Below the pieces are notes generated by a model, which ran no database searches, had not been told where the DNA came from, and worked only from the letters and a program-made list of their open reading frames with translations. The translations under genes were made by a program, and so were the position numbers. DNA of 40,655 bases from Bacillota bacterium (GTDB lineage Bacteria; Bacillota; Clostridia; Lachnospirales; Cellulosilyticaceae): positions 1-40,655 of the forward strand of contig JAEZJJ010000112.1 of the NCBI GenBank assembly GCA_023436395.1, in the 5' to 3' direction. Within the stretch, counting starts at the first letter, position 1. Each line of letters opens with the position of its first letter. Of the stretch, positions 16,965 through 25,107 are shown one piece after another.

Positions 16965-17638
16965 GTTTTCTTCTCCAAAGTATAACCTATTGACCGAATG
17001 GTTCGAATATGAAGAGCGCTGCCTACAGTCATAAGGCGGCGACGTAGGTAATAGATATAATTTTCCAAGTTTCCATCTTCAACATCAGAATCTGGTCCCC
17101 AGACTCTATAGAGTAAAATATTTCGAGGTATAGCTTGTTCAGGATTTTTTAGAAAGACCTCGGTTAACTGAGCCTCACGTTTAGAAAGGGTACAACTACC
17201 ACTAGGTCCTAGTAACAAAGAGGTCATTAGATCCAGAGTAAGGTCGCCATATGAAAGGTGCTTAATACTTTCCAGTTGAGAGGGTCTTCGACTAAGAGCG
17301 CGGATACGAGCCAGAAGCTCTTCAACTGCAAAGGGTTTTACCAAGTAATCATCTGCTCCAGCATCTAATCCCTCCACCCTGTCTCCTATGCCATTAAGAG
17401 CTGTAACGACAATGACTGGGGTATGAATACCTAAGGAACGGATATGTGTAAGCAAACTGATACCATTTAGAGAAGGAAGCATTCTATCTAATATAATCAT
17501 TTCATAAATTTGCTCTTTTGCAAACTGAAGCCCTTCATCTCCATCATAGCAATAATCTACATCATAGCCTGCTTTTTTTAGATGAAAGCTAACAGCATCA
17601 CAAAGTTCACAGTCATCCTCAACAAGTAAAATCCTCAT
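16958..17638 (-). CDS. OmpR/PhoB-family response regulator
   Basis: A 226-residue regulator. On the minus strand AAGGAGG (17643-17649) lies 4 nt before ATG 17638; a farther upstream ATG has no binding site. The receiver domain has the acidic pair Asp8/Asp9, phosphoacceptor Asp51 (MIILDRMLPSLNG), Thr79 and Lys101 (GADDYLVKPF). The C-terminal winged helix (about 125-226) ends with the usual NLENYIYYLRRRL recognition helix and IRTIRSIGYTLE wing. It is co-transcribed with the kinase at 15645. OmpR-type regulators bind tandem direct repeats of about 11 bp pitch, and such repeats are found just upstream of both neighbouring forward transcription units. Confidence 0.95.
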   Translation of the reverse strand: MRILLVEDDCELCDAVSFHLKKAGYDVDYCYDGDEGLQFAKEQIYEMIILDRMLPSLNGISLLTHIRSLGIHTPVIVVTALNGIGDRVEGLDAGADDYLVKPFAVEELLARIRALSRRPSQLESIKHLSYGDLTLDLMTSLLLGPSGSCTLSKREAQLTEVFLKNPEQAIPRNILLYRVWGPDSDVEDGNLENYIYYLRRRLMTVGSALHIRTIRSIGYTLEKKTC

Positions 17639-17671
17639 AATAGCCTCCTTGAATTTTAAAGAATAATATGA

Positions 17672-17700
17672 ATTGTACAATAAAATAACAGGCTATACAA
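17672..17700 (-). promoter_or_regulatory. Sigma-A promoter of the two-component operon
   Basis: On the minus strand TTGTAT (17700-17695), 17-nt spacer, TACAAT (17677-17672). It lies about 30 nt before the response regulator start. Confidence 0.65.
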
Positions 17701-17728
17701 CTAAATAAAATAATAAGTCTAAACATTC

Positions 17729-17759
17729 AGAGGTTTTTTAGAGATTAGGATGATAAACT
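17729..17759 (+). promoter_or_regulatory. Direct-repeat operator plus -10 before lipoprotein gene
   Basis: AGAGGTT (17729-17735) and AGAGATT (17740-17746) start 11 bp apart. Seven nt further on is a -10-like TAAACT (17754-17759), and there is no -35 consensus. The repeats occupy the -35 region, as in promoters activated by OmpR/PhoB regulators. The same arrangement recurs at 20056-20086. Confidence 0.6.
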
Positions 17760-17784
17760 GTTACTATATGAGAGGAGGAGAGAA

Positions 17785-19980
17785 ATGAAGCACGGCATAA
17801 GAAAATTAATGCTATTTTTACTATTAGTAAATTCAATATTTATAGTGGGATGTAGTAAAAAAGATGTAGAAATTGATAAAGATATACCCATGGGACGTTA
17901 TGTGGAACAAGATGTAACAGGGAACATTAAAGCAAACAGAGTATATGGTTTTTTTAAAACAAAAGAAGGAATACTTCAATTATACCTGGGTGATGATAAA
18001 GGTTTACAGATATATGAACAGGATCAGACAGGAAATTGGATTAGAGCACAAAGTGAATGGCTTTATCAATTGGATGAAAGTATGAGAACGCCGGAGAGTA
18101 TAGCTAGGGATAAAAAGGGGGATATATATATTCTGTATCATGAGTTTAGCATAGATACTATGGATTTCTCTACTTGTTTGGCTAAAGTAGAGGGAAAAAA
18201 GATAGAAAAAATAGAAATAAAATGGCAAGGTGAAAGACAATTTAGAGCACCTCATAGCTTCAGTATATTAGATAATGGAGATCTGTTGATAGCGGAAAAT
18301 CAAAAACCAATAGAGTGCTATAGTTTATCCGATGGTAGCTTTGTAAAAAATTACGAAGGTGTAGCAACTCGGTTTACTGTATTTAATAATAAGATTTATC
18401 AAATCAATCCTGAACAAAGTGCTATAGAAGTATATGATGTAGATACAGATAAGCTTGAAAGAAGTATTCCTTGTGAAAGGATAGATGCTAATACCATTAT
18501 ACAAGTAGAAGAAGAAATTTATTTAATTGGCCGATTTGGAATCAAGCACTTAATGGAGGAAGGCTCTATATGGGAGCTCATTGTTGATGAGAATTTGTCA
18601 ACTTTAAGTATGCCTTCTAATATCTGTAAGTATGCAGGAATGGTGGATAAAGACATTTTCGTTACTTTTAAAAAGAATGATGGAGGCATTGCAATTAAAA
18701 AATATTCTTATTCCAAGGAAATGCCAGTTACTCCATCAACAGAGCTTATAGTCTATACATTGAGAGAAAATAATAGCCTTAGGCAAATTATAACACAGTA
18801 CCAGCTTAGTCACCCGGATATAAAGGTAACTGTACAGGTGGGAGTAGATGAAAAAAGTACGCTTACCCAAGAAGATGCTATTAAGGCCCTTAATACAGAG
18901 CTTTTGGCAGGAAAAGGACCAGATTTAATTGTATTAGATGGACTAGACATAAATAGCTATATAGAAAAAGGCATCCTTGCAGATATGGATAGCTGGGTAA
19001 AAGTCGATGAAGAGGCTAAAAAATGTCTTAAAAATATTCTGGAGACATATAGGATAAAGGGCAAAATTTATGCATTACCCATGCATTTTACCATTCCTAC
19101 GTTATGGGGAGATAAAAAAGTTGTCCAAGAGGTTAAGAGCATAGAAGATCTAGCAGCCTATCAAAAAGCTCATCCAGATGAGAGAGTTTTATCTTATAAA
19201 ACACCAGAAGAATTAATCAATCTATTCTACACCACTTCAAGACCTAATTGGTTTGATAATGAAGAACGATTGCAGGAAAAACAGATGATTAGTTTTTTAC
19301 AAGCAGTAAAAGTGCTTGCAAACAAAGGAGAAATACTAGAGGGGAAAAAGGAACAGAGTATAGAAGAAATCAGAAAGCCAGGTATTGATTTAGCTGATGA
19401 AGCTGATGTGATAGATGTGGCTTATCACTATGCAGATACACAGTTGGTAAGGCCTGGGAAAATGTTAGATTTACTTATAACTGATGCGACCAACACAACA
19501 AGAGGCGATAGTGATTTTGTGCCATTTGAGTCTCAGTCGGGAAAGGTGTTTGAACCGCGAACTATACTAGGTATTAATGCAGGAAGTAAAAAGCAAGAAA
19601 TGGCAAAAGAGATTATCAAATTTGCACTATCAGAAGAAATCCAAAAAGTTGATGTGGAAGATGGATTCCCTGTGAATGAAGAGGCTCTTGAATACTGGAT
19701 ACAAGGTGAAAGCCTTCCACCAGACAATGCTTGGGGAATTTTTGGTGAAAGAGATGGAAAAGAGTGTTGGGTCTACTTGTCTTGGGCTCAAAGTAATATA
19801 AAGGTATTCACTAAATACCAGGATTATTGCAAAGAAGTAAAGGTACCTGTTGTTGTCGATGAAACAATATTAAAAATAATAGTAGACGAATCAAAGAAAT
19901 ACTTCGAAGGCACTATGACAATACAGGAGGCAGTAGAAGCTATTAAAAATAAAACAGAATTCTATTTTGCAGAAGGATAA
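17785..19980 (+). CDS. Lipoprotein with probable propeller region fused to solute-binding domain
   Basis: A 731-residue lipoprotein. AGGAGGAG precedes ATG 17785, and the signal peptide ends in lipobox FIVGC with Cys23. Residues about 40-320 are strand-rich, with repeated elements such as LYLGDDKGLQIYEQD, KGDIYILYHEF, GDLLIAENQKPIECYSL and IYQINPEQSAIEVYDV, which suggest a beta-propeller. From about 325 it resembles family 1 extracellular solute-binding proteins (ELIVYTLRENNSLRQIITQ, LLAGKGPDLIVLDGLDI, GKIYALPMHFTIP, NAGSKKQEMAKEIIKFAL). Ordinary family 1 proteins have 400-550 residues, so the N-terminal half is an addition. It probably presents ligand to the permeases at 20150-21840 and may also sense it for the two-component system. 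No Pfam search was possible. Confidence 0.82.
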   Translation: MKHGIRKLMLFLLLVNSIFIVGCSKKDVEIDKDIPMGRYVEQDVTGNIKANRVYGFFKTKEGILQLYLGDDKGLQIYEQDQTGNWIRAQSEWLYQLDESMRTPESIARDKKGDIYILYHEFSIDTMDFSTCLAKVEGKKIEKIEIKWQGERQFRAPHSFSILDNGDLLIAENQKPIECYSLSDGSFVKNYEGVATRFTVFNNKIYQINPEQSAIEVYDVDTDKLERSIPCERIDANTIIQVEEEIYLIGRFGIKHLMEEGSIWELIVDENLSTLSMPSNICKYAGMVDKDIFVTFKKNDGGIAIKKYSYSKEMPVTPSTELIVYTLRENNSLRQIITQYQLSHPDIKVTVQVGVDEKSTLTQEDAIKALNTELLAGKGPDLIVLDGLDINSYIEKGILADMDSWVKVDEEAKKCLKNILETYRIKGKIYALPMHFTIPTLWGDKKVVQEVKSIEDLAAYQKAHPDERVLSYKTPEELINLFYTTSRPNWFDNEERLQEKQMISFLQAVKVLANKGEILEGKKEQSIEEIRKPGIDLADEADVIDVAYHYADTQLVRPGKMLDLLITDATNTTRGDSDFVPFESQSGKVFEPRTILGINAGSKKQEMAKEIIKFALSEEIQKVDVEDGFPVNEEALEYWIQGESLPPDNAWGIFGERDGKECWVYLSWAQSNIKVFTKYQDYCKEVKVPVVVDETILKIIVDESKKYFEGTMTIQEAVEAIKNKTEFYFAEG

Positions 19981-19984
19981 CTAT

Positions 19985-20025
19985 AAAAAAGGCTGACTTG
20001 AACCACTTCAAAGCAGCCTTTTTTA
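19985..20025 (+). terminator. Intrinsic terminator after lipoprotein gene
   Basis: GGCTG and CTTGAA (19991-20001) pair with TTCAAG and CAGCC (20007-20018) with two small bulges and a CCAC loop, flanked by an A6 run and a T6 run. Confidence 0.87.
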
Positions 20026-20055
20026 CTAATAGATAGGTAGGGTAGGGATAAACTT

Positions 20056-20086
20056 AGAGGTTATTTAGAGGTTAACAAGGTAGACT
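20056..20086 (+). promoter_or_regulatory. Direct-repeat operator plus -10 before ABC permease operon
   Basis: Two identical AGAGGTTA octamers (20056-20063 and 20067-20074) start 11 bp apart and are followed, at the same distance as at 17754, by TAGACT (20081-20086). Aligned with 17729-17760, the block from repeat to -10 agrees at most positions. It is the likely binding site of the response regulator encoded at 16958. Confidence 0.6.
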
Positions 20087-20149
20087 GATGATAGAAGTAA
20101 AGGGTTCATCTAACATGAAGAGGGCCATGTAGAAAGGATTAAAGTAGAG

Positions 20150-20989
20150 ATGTTAAAGAAATGGAAAGGTTTATTATTTGTTTTGCCCAGTCTAATAGGG
20201 GTTATGTTTTTTTATATTATACCTTTTATAGCAAGTTTTACATACTGTTTTACAACTGGTACCATCAATAGAAAGTTTTCAGGACTTGTACATTTCAAGG
20301 AGTTGTTTCAAAGTGACATTTTTAAACTGGCACTCTATAATACCTGCAAAATCATTGGCATCGCCCTGCCTCTTTTAATCATACTTTCTTTAATGATTGC
20401 CTTTGCTATTGAAGAGAAGGTTAGTAAGCTGAGATGGGTTCAAAGCATTTTGCTGATTCCTATGGCAATTCCAGCTGCTTCACTTATGCTCTTATGGAAT
20501 GATTTATTAGCGAAAGAAGGGATTATTAATTCCCTTATGGGCATCCATATAGATTGGATGAAAAGTGGGTATGCACCTTGGATCGTGATTTTCATGATAA
20601 TATGGAAAAACGTAGGATATAGTACCCTACTGATTATGAATTCTCTCCTAATGATGCCCAAAGAATATATAGAAGCAGCAAAGCTAGATGGTGCAAACGT
20701 ATGGAAAATCATAGTTTTTATAAAGCTTCCTTATCTGGTACCTATTTTGTTCTTTTCTATTGTGATTTCTCTTTTTAACTCCTTCAAGATTTTTAGAGAA
20801 GTCTATTTGCTCCAAGGAAATTATCCAGAGGAAAACCTATATCTATTGCAGCACTTTATGAATAATAACTTTGCGAAATTAAATTATGAGAGATTGTCAG
20901 CAGCGGCATTTATTTTGTATAGCTTTATTTTTATTTTTATCTTTGTGATAGCGCAGAGGCAAAAACGCTATATAGAACACAATTTTTAG
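20150..20989 (+). CDS. Sugar-type ABC transporter permease (MalF/UgpA class)
   Basis: A 279-residue membrane protein with six hydrophobic segments and the EAA loop EAAKLDGANVWKIIVFIKLP near residue 183. Such permeases pair with a second permease and import carbohydrates delivered by a family 1 binding protein, here probably the lipoprotein at 17785. The start is ATG 20150 with GAAAGGA 11 nt upstream. It is the first gene of a four-gene operon with its own operator-promoter. No ATPase gene is present, so a shared MsmK/UgpC-type ATPase from elsewhere in the genome would be needed, as is common in Firmicutes. Confidence 0.92.
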   Translation: MLKKWKGLLFVLPSLIGVMFFYIIPFIASFTYCFTTGTINRKFSGLVHFKELFQSDIFKLALYNTCKIIGIALPLLIILSLMIAFAIEEKVSKLRWVQSILLIPMAIPAASLMLLWNDLLAKEGIINSLMGIHIDWMKSGYAPWIVIFMIIWKNVGYSTLLIMNSLLMMPKEYIEAAKLDGANVWKIIVFIKLPYLVPILFFSIVISLFNSFKIFREVYLLQGNYPEENLYLLQHFMNNNFAKLNYERLSAAAFILYSFIFIFIFVIAQRQKRYIEHNF

Positions 20990-21000
20990 GGAGGACTAGC

Positions 21001-21840
21001 ATGAGAAGAACAAGACGAATGATTTTGGGAATATTTTTGTTCACCCTTGCTTTGATCGCAGTATTCCCCGTAGTGTATATGCTTTCCCATTCTCTTAAGA
21101 GTGAGGAACTTATTGCTTATATCTATAGCAATGAAGGTATAAGCATATGGAATAAGGTTTTTATTAAGCCTTTTTGTATTGATTTAGCACAATACTACCG
21201 CATTTTTTTTAGAACCCCAGAATTTCTTTATTTATTTTGGAACTCCGTTTTAGTAACAAGTACCATTGTGGTATTTCAAGTGGTTATGGCCATCTTAGCG
21301 GCCTATGGATTTAGTAAGATTAAATTTCCTGGGTCAGACCTGCTATTTTTTATTTATATTGTGATTATGCTGATGCCATTTCAAGTGACATTAGTACCTA
21401 ATTATTTAGTGCTCCATAAGCTTAAGCTCCTAGATAGCTATGCTTCTTTAATCCTTCCTGGTATTTTTAATACCTTTGGTGTATTCTTCTTAAAGCAATT
21501 TATGGAAAGTATAGATTTAGTTTTTATAGAAGAAGCTAGACTTTCAGGGGCAAGCGAACTTCAGGTTATTAGGTATATTATGGTCCCTATATGTAAGCCT
21601 GTAATTGTCTCCGTAGCTGTACTTTTATTTATTGATTACTGGAATATGATAGAACAGCCTTTAGTTTTTATCACGTCCATAGATAAATATCCCTTATCTG
21701 TTTATCTGTCAGTCATTACTAGTAATAATATGGCTATTGGTTTTGCCTGCAGTGTATTATATATGATTTTGCCCATATTTCTAATGCTTTATGCTGAAAA
21801 TGATTTAACAAGTCAGCTGAAGCTTAAGCGTTTAACATAA
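21001..21840 (+). CDS. Sugar-type ABC transporter permease (MalG/UgpE class)
   Basis: A 279-residue partner permease. It has an N-terminal helix (about 8-29), a MalG-type periplasmic loop, further helices and the EAA loop EEARLSGASELQVIRYIMVP near residue 180. GGGAGG lies just before ATG 21001, 11 nt after the previous stop. It would form a heterodimeric channel with the product of 20150. The substrate cannot be read from sequence. Confidence 0.93.
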   Translation: MRRTRRMILGIFLFTLALIAVFPVVYMLSHSLKSEELIAYIYSNEGISIWNKVFIKPFCIDLAQYYRIFFRTPEFLYLFWNSVLVTSTIVVFQVVMAILAAYGFSKIKFPGSDLLFFIYIVIMLMPFQVTLVPNYLVLHKLKLLDSYASLILPGIFNTFGVFFLKQFMESIDLVFIEEARLSGASELQVIRYIMVPICKPVIVSVAVLLFIDYWNMIEQPLVFITSIDKYPLSVYLSVITSNNMAIGFACSVLYMILPIFLMLYAENDLTSQLKLKRLT

Positions 21841-21878
21841 GGAGAAAGTAAAATAGCTTGAAGCAAGGAGAAGTGAAA

Positions 21879-23261
21879 ATGGATGGGAGTAGTATATTAA
21901 AAGGAAGATTAAAAAAAGCAATCATTATTTTTTTAAGTATCATGGCACTATTTGTTATGGTTTCAAGAACGATTTATAGCTATCTTCTGCCAGTGGTGGA
22001 GGTGGAAAAAGCTGATTATGGCAGTATAGAAACCAAATTCATTGCTGATGGAAAGATTGGACTAGATGAAACTGCTTTAAAGAATAATAAAGTAACTGTA
22101 ACAGCTTCTATAGGAGGCAAACTATCAGCTTTTGAGCTGGAAGAAGGCAAAGAAGTAAAAGCTGGTGAGACACTTTTTTCTATAACAAAAGATAAGGATA
22201 GTTTAGAAACTCAAAATGCCGAGCTGGATGGGGTTGAGCTTACATTAAGGATAGAAAGTCTCTTAAGGCAAGTACAAAATAATGAGGAAAGAAGGCAAGT
22301 GATAGAAGCGGACTATGAAAAGAAAAAGAAAGAGTCCCAGAGTATAGACTCAGCAAGTGAGCTACTTGAGCTTGAAAAGCAAATAGATGAGCAGAAAAAT
22401 ATTGTAGCAATGAACGAAGAATTACATGCTGAGCAGCTCATTGAAGAAGCTGCTTATAAAAGAGAAAAAGCTAAGTTAGAGCTACTAGAAAAGAAAAAAG
22501 TAGAGGTAAGAAATAATAAAATAGGGGAAATAGAACAGGAATTAGAAGCCTTTAAAGAGCAGCTAGATGCACTAGAGCTAAATCATGCTAATATGACAGA
22601 TGAGGTTTTATTAAATCAAAAGAAGTTAAACATAAAACAAGGTCTTATAGAGGAGGAAGCTATTAAGAGTCCTATAGATGGCTTTATTTATACATTAAAT
22701 GTTGGAGCTGGGGCAAATGTTGAAAAGGGAGAAGCATTAATTGTTATTATCCCTAAGGGGATCTCCTATAGTTTAAGCTTTGAAGTTTCAGATGACCAAA
22801 CAGAAGATATTACCATTGGGAGAGAGGTTACCTTTCTTCTCAATCAAATACCTAAACAAGCTAAAGTGGTAAAGAAAAGCCTAAATCAGGAAACAGGCTA
22901 TGTTGTTATAAGCTGCGAAGTTGAAAAAGAAGTATTAGAGCAACTTGAACTTGATAATAAAAGCTATAAGAAAGTTCTTGTAGAGATAGTAAACACCTCT
23001 GGCCCTTATGATTACACTGTTTCTAATTCAGCTATTATAACAGAATATGGAAAGAACTTTATTTATGTGATTGAAGAAAGAGAGGGCGTATGGGGAAAGA
23101 CTTATAAGGCGCGTAAGGTTAATGCCAACATTTTAGAAGAAGGAGATTATAAAACTGCTATAAATGCAGCCATCAGTAAGGAGGATAAGATTATTAAGTA
23201 TCCTTTGAGCTCCTTTAAGGATGGAGTAGAAGTAGAACTGGAAGTAGGCGAAGAAAAATGA
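21879..23261 (+). CDS. HlyD/MacA-like membrane fusion adaptor
   Basis: A 460-residue protein with one membrane helix at about 11-32. A split lipoyl/barrel region follows: GGKLSAFELEEGKEVKAGETL near 80, and SPIDGFIYTLNVGAGANVEKGEAL near 265. Between them is a long alpha-helical hairpin (about 95-255) rich in Glu and Lys. ATG 21879 is chosen because AAGGAG (21865-21870) lies 8 nt before it; the TTG at 21858 lies upstream of that site. Adaptors of this type join MacB- or RND-type pumps. In an apparently single-membrane cell it would work without an outer-membrane channel. It is unusual to find one behind two importer-type permeases. It overlaps the next gene by 4 nt. Confidence 0.85.
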   Translation: MDGSSILKGRLKKAIIIFLSIMALFVMVSRTIYSYLLPVVEVEKADYGSIETKFIADGKIGLDETALKNNKVTVTASIGGKLSAFELEEGKEVKAGETLFSITKDKDSLETQNAELDGVELTLRIESLLRQVQNNEERRQVIEADYEKKKKESQSIDSASELLELEKQIDEQKNIVAMNEELHAEQLIEEAAYKREKAKLELLEKKKVEVRNNKIGEIEQELEAFKEQLDALELNHANMTDEVLLNQKKLNIKQGLIEEEAIKSPIDGFIYTLNVGAGANVEKGEALIVIIPKGISYSLSFEVSDDQTEDITIGREVTFLLNQIPKQAKVVKKSLNQETGYVVISCEVEKEVLEQLELDNKSYKKVLVEIVNTSGPYDYTVSNSAIITEYGKNFIYVIEEREGVWGKTYKARKVNANILEEGDYKTAINAAISKEDKIIKYPLSSFKDGVEVELEVGEEK

Positions 23262-24343
23262 AAAAAAGAGGATGGTTCTATTTAGCTCTATTTATAGCAC
23301 TGCAAGTGATTAAAACTTTATTGATTAAGGGAATTATTGATGATTATGGAGAAGGTAGAATAGAAATTCACCTTAATGAGAGTGAAACTATCAATTTTTC
23401 AGCTTTTTCACTGCGAGATGGCTACGAAGATTTGAGGCCTACAGTCACAAGTTCACGAAGCTGTAGGATTAACGGAAAAGAAGAGATAGAAGTAATGGGT
23501 ATTTCAGTTAACGAGTATTTTGGGCAAACGGAACCTATTCAAATAATTAATGGCGCTTTTTTGGGAGAAGGGGCGATAAAGGAAGGCAGAAATGTCGTTA
23601 TTATCAGTGATGAACTGGCTATAAAGTTGTTTGGTTCAGATAAGGGAACAGGTAATCTTTGTAGGATAGAGGGTACAACTTATCAAGTAGTAGGCGTATA
23701 TAAAAAGTATAAGAACTTTTGGGATGTACTATTTGATGATGGACATGAGTGCATTTATTATCCTATTACCAGTACAGCAGCGGAGAATGGGGAAATAGAT
23801 ACTTTATATGTAAGCCTAAAAAATAGAGCAGATGGACTATCCATTCATGCATTAGGTGAAATTCAAATAAATGATGGCAATAGTTACATCTATAATGAGC
23901 TAGATGGAGCTAAGAAATTAAGAAGTTTAACCCAGGCACCTGTTAATATTGTGTTTTTCTTTATTGTTGTGTATTTAATAAAAATAGCCATTCATTTGCT
24001 TAAAAAAGCTGAAGAGAGTTTGAAAGGTAAAGTGATTAAAATAGGATTATGTATTATTGTAGGATATTTACTTATAAGCGTCATAATAGTTCCACTTTAT
24101 ATACCAAAAGAGGCATTACCACCTTATAATATCTTTGATATAGAATTTTATATCAGGTATTTAAAGAATCAACGGATTGCACAAAATTACTTATTGGAAC
24201 TTCACCTTTCAAATTATAGTAGAACCTATAGCTATGTAAGTCATATTATTTTAATATCAGGTATTATTCAAATTGTGGTTTGTTATAGAGTAAAAAGGTT
24301 ATTTAGCACTAAGACCTGGAACATTTTCAAACGTATCAACTAG
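23258..24343 (+). CDS. MacB periplasmic-core-like membrane protein
   Basis: A 361-residue protein starting within the stop of the adaptor gene (ATGA overlap), so translationally coupled. It has a helix at about 5-23, then an extracellular region (about 25-220) with MacB_PCD features: INGAFLGEGAIKEGRNVVII, SDELAIKLFG and YQVVGVYKK. Three further helices lie at about 226-246, 262-287 and 330-348, the layout of a MacB/FtsX permease of type 1 helix + core + 3 helices. The FtsX part is divergent, and no MacB ATPase gene is adjacent, so it either borrows an ATPase or acts as a scaffold. The product of 21879 is the expected partner. A 29-bp piece of its 3' end recurs at 28769. Confidence 0.75.
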   Translation: MKKRGWFYLALFIALQVIKTLLIKGIIDDYGEGRIEIHLNESETINFSAFSLRDGYEDLRPTVTSSRSCRINGKEEIEVMGISVNEYFGQTEPIQIINGAFLGEGAIKEGRNVVIISDELAIKLFGSDKGTGNLCRIEGTTYQVVGVYKKYKNFWDVLFDDGHECIYYPITSTAAENGEIDTLYVSLKNRADGLSIHALGEIQINDGNSYIYNELDGAKKLRSLTQAPVNIVFFFIVVYLIKIAIHLLKKAEESLKGKVIKIGLCIIVGYLLISVIIVPLYIPKEALPPYNIFDIEFYIRYLKNQRIAQNYLLELHLSNYSRTYSYVSHIILISGIIQIVVCYRVKRLFSTKTWNIFKRIN

Positions 24344-24434
24344 TTGATTATATTTATATGTAATTTATTAGAAATGGAATTTTAGAGAGTAAATAGAAGT
24401 AAAATATTTAGAAAAAATTGATTAGTTTTTGGAT

Positions 24435-24599
24435 TTGTATAAGCATGGGTTCTGTGATAAGAATGAAATGGTTTTAATGAGCCAGGGACGATATGTAGAC
24501 AGACCAAGTGTATTGAAGGTTTCATGTAAAAAGGAAACAGATGAGATATTTGTCACAGGAGAAGTTATTATACTTATGAAGGGTGAACTGCTATTTTAG
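24435..24599 (+). pseudogene. 3' fragment of a PhzF-like gene
   Basis: These 165 nt align without gaps to the last 165 nt of the intact PhzF-like gene (35242-35406), about 87% identical by hand count. The frame stays open and ends at TAG (YKHGFCDKNEMVLMSQ ... EVIILMKGELLF). There is no start codon or ribosome binding site and the 5' four-fifths is missing. It is a remnant of a diverged second copy, lying between the MacB-core gene and the riboflavin leader. Confidence 0.85.
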
Positions 24600-24694
24600 T
24601 TACAATGAAAACAAAAATAGAACTGTTGAACAAATGAGTAGGTAAGGTTTTGTTTATAATAATTCTAAAAATAATGAATAGAAAAATAAATATA

Positions 24695-24723
24695 TTGACA
24701 ATAAAATATATTCATATTATTCT
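24695..24723 (+). promoter_or_regulatory. Sigma-A promoter of the riboflavin operon
   Basis: A perfect TTGACA (24695-24700), 17-nt spacer, TATTCT (24718-24723). The transcript would start about 24730, just before the FMN aptamer. Confidence 0.75.
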
Positions 24724-24742
24724 GTGTATGTAAAACTTAATA

Positions 24743-24850
24743 AATCTTCGGGGTTGGGTGTAATTCCCTATCGGCGGTAAAGCCCGCTAGCCTAAATGGC
24801 ATGATTCGGTGAAATTCCGAAGCCGACAGTATAGTCTGGATGAAAGAAGA
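24743..24850 (+). promoter_or_regulatory. FMN riboswitch (RFN element)
   Basis: The conserved RFN core is present in order: CTTCGGGGTTGGGTG, AATTCCCTATCGGCGGTAA, AGCCCGC, GATTCGGTGAAATTCCG, AAGCCGACAGT and ATAGTCTGGATGAAAGAAG. TCTTC at the start pairs with GAAGA at the end as P1. It binds flavin mononucleotide and lowers expression of the ribD-ribE-ribBA-ribH operon that follows. Confidence 0.97.
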
Positions 24851-24891
24851 AAATAAGGTATAGTGATTAAATATAATCTATATTTTATATT

Positions 24892-24928
24892 AAGCTCTGA
24901 AATAGCTATTTATTTCAGAGCTTTTTTA
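24892..24928 (+). terminator. Intrinsic terminator 1 of FMN riboswitch platform
   Basis: A perfect 13-bp stem, AAGCTCTGAAATA (24892-24904) with TATTTCAGAGCTT (24911-24923), loop GCTATT, then a T-run. Confidence 0.9.
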
Positions 24929-25017
24929 GATTCAGTAATCATCATAATGTTTATGTAGGAGAGACTAGAGAGACTTTCATCATTTATAATAACATAAGCA
25001 ATATGAATACTATTAGA

Positions 25018-25053
25018 AAAGGCCCTAAGTACATGTGACTTAGGGTCTTTTTT
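25018..25053 (+). terminator. Intrinsic terminator 2 between riboswitch and ribD
   Basis: GGCCCTAAGT (25021-25030) pairs with ACTTAGGGTC (25038-25047) with one G-T pair, followed by a T6 run. It is a second terminator in the same leader. The 90 nt between the two hairpins include CTTTCATC (24974-24981), complementary to GATGAAAG (24839-24846) at the 3' side of the aptamer. Confidence 0.85.
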
Positions 25054-25107
25054 GTAGATTAACTCTAAGATTGATAAGTTTATCTGTAAAAATAGAGGGG
25101 GGTTAGA

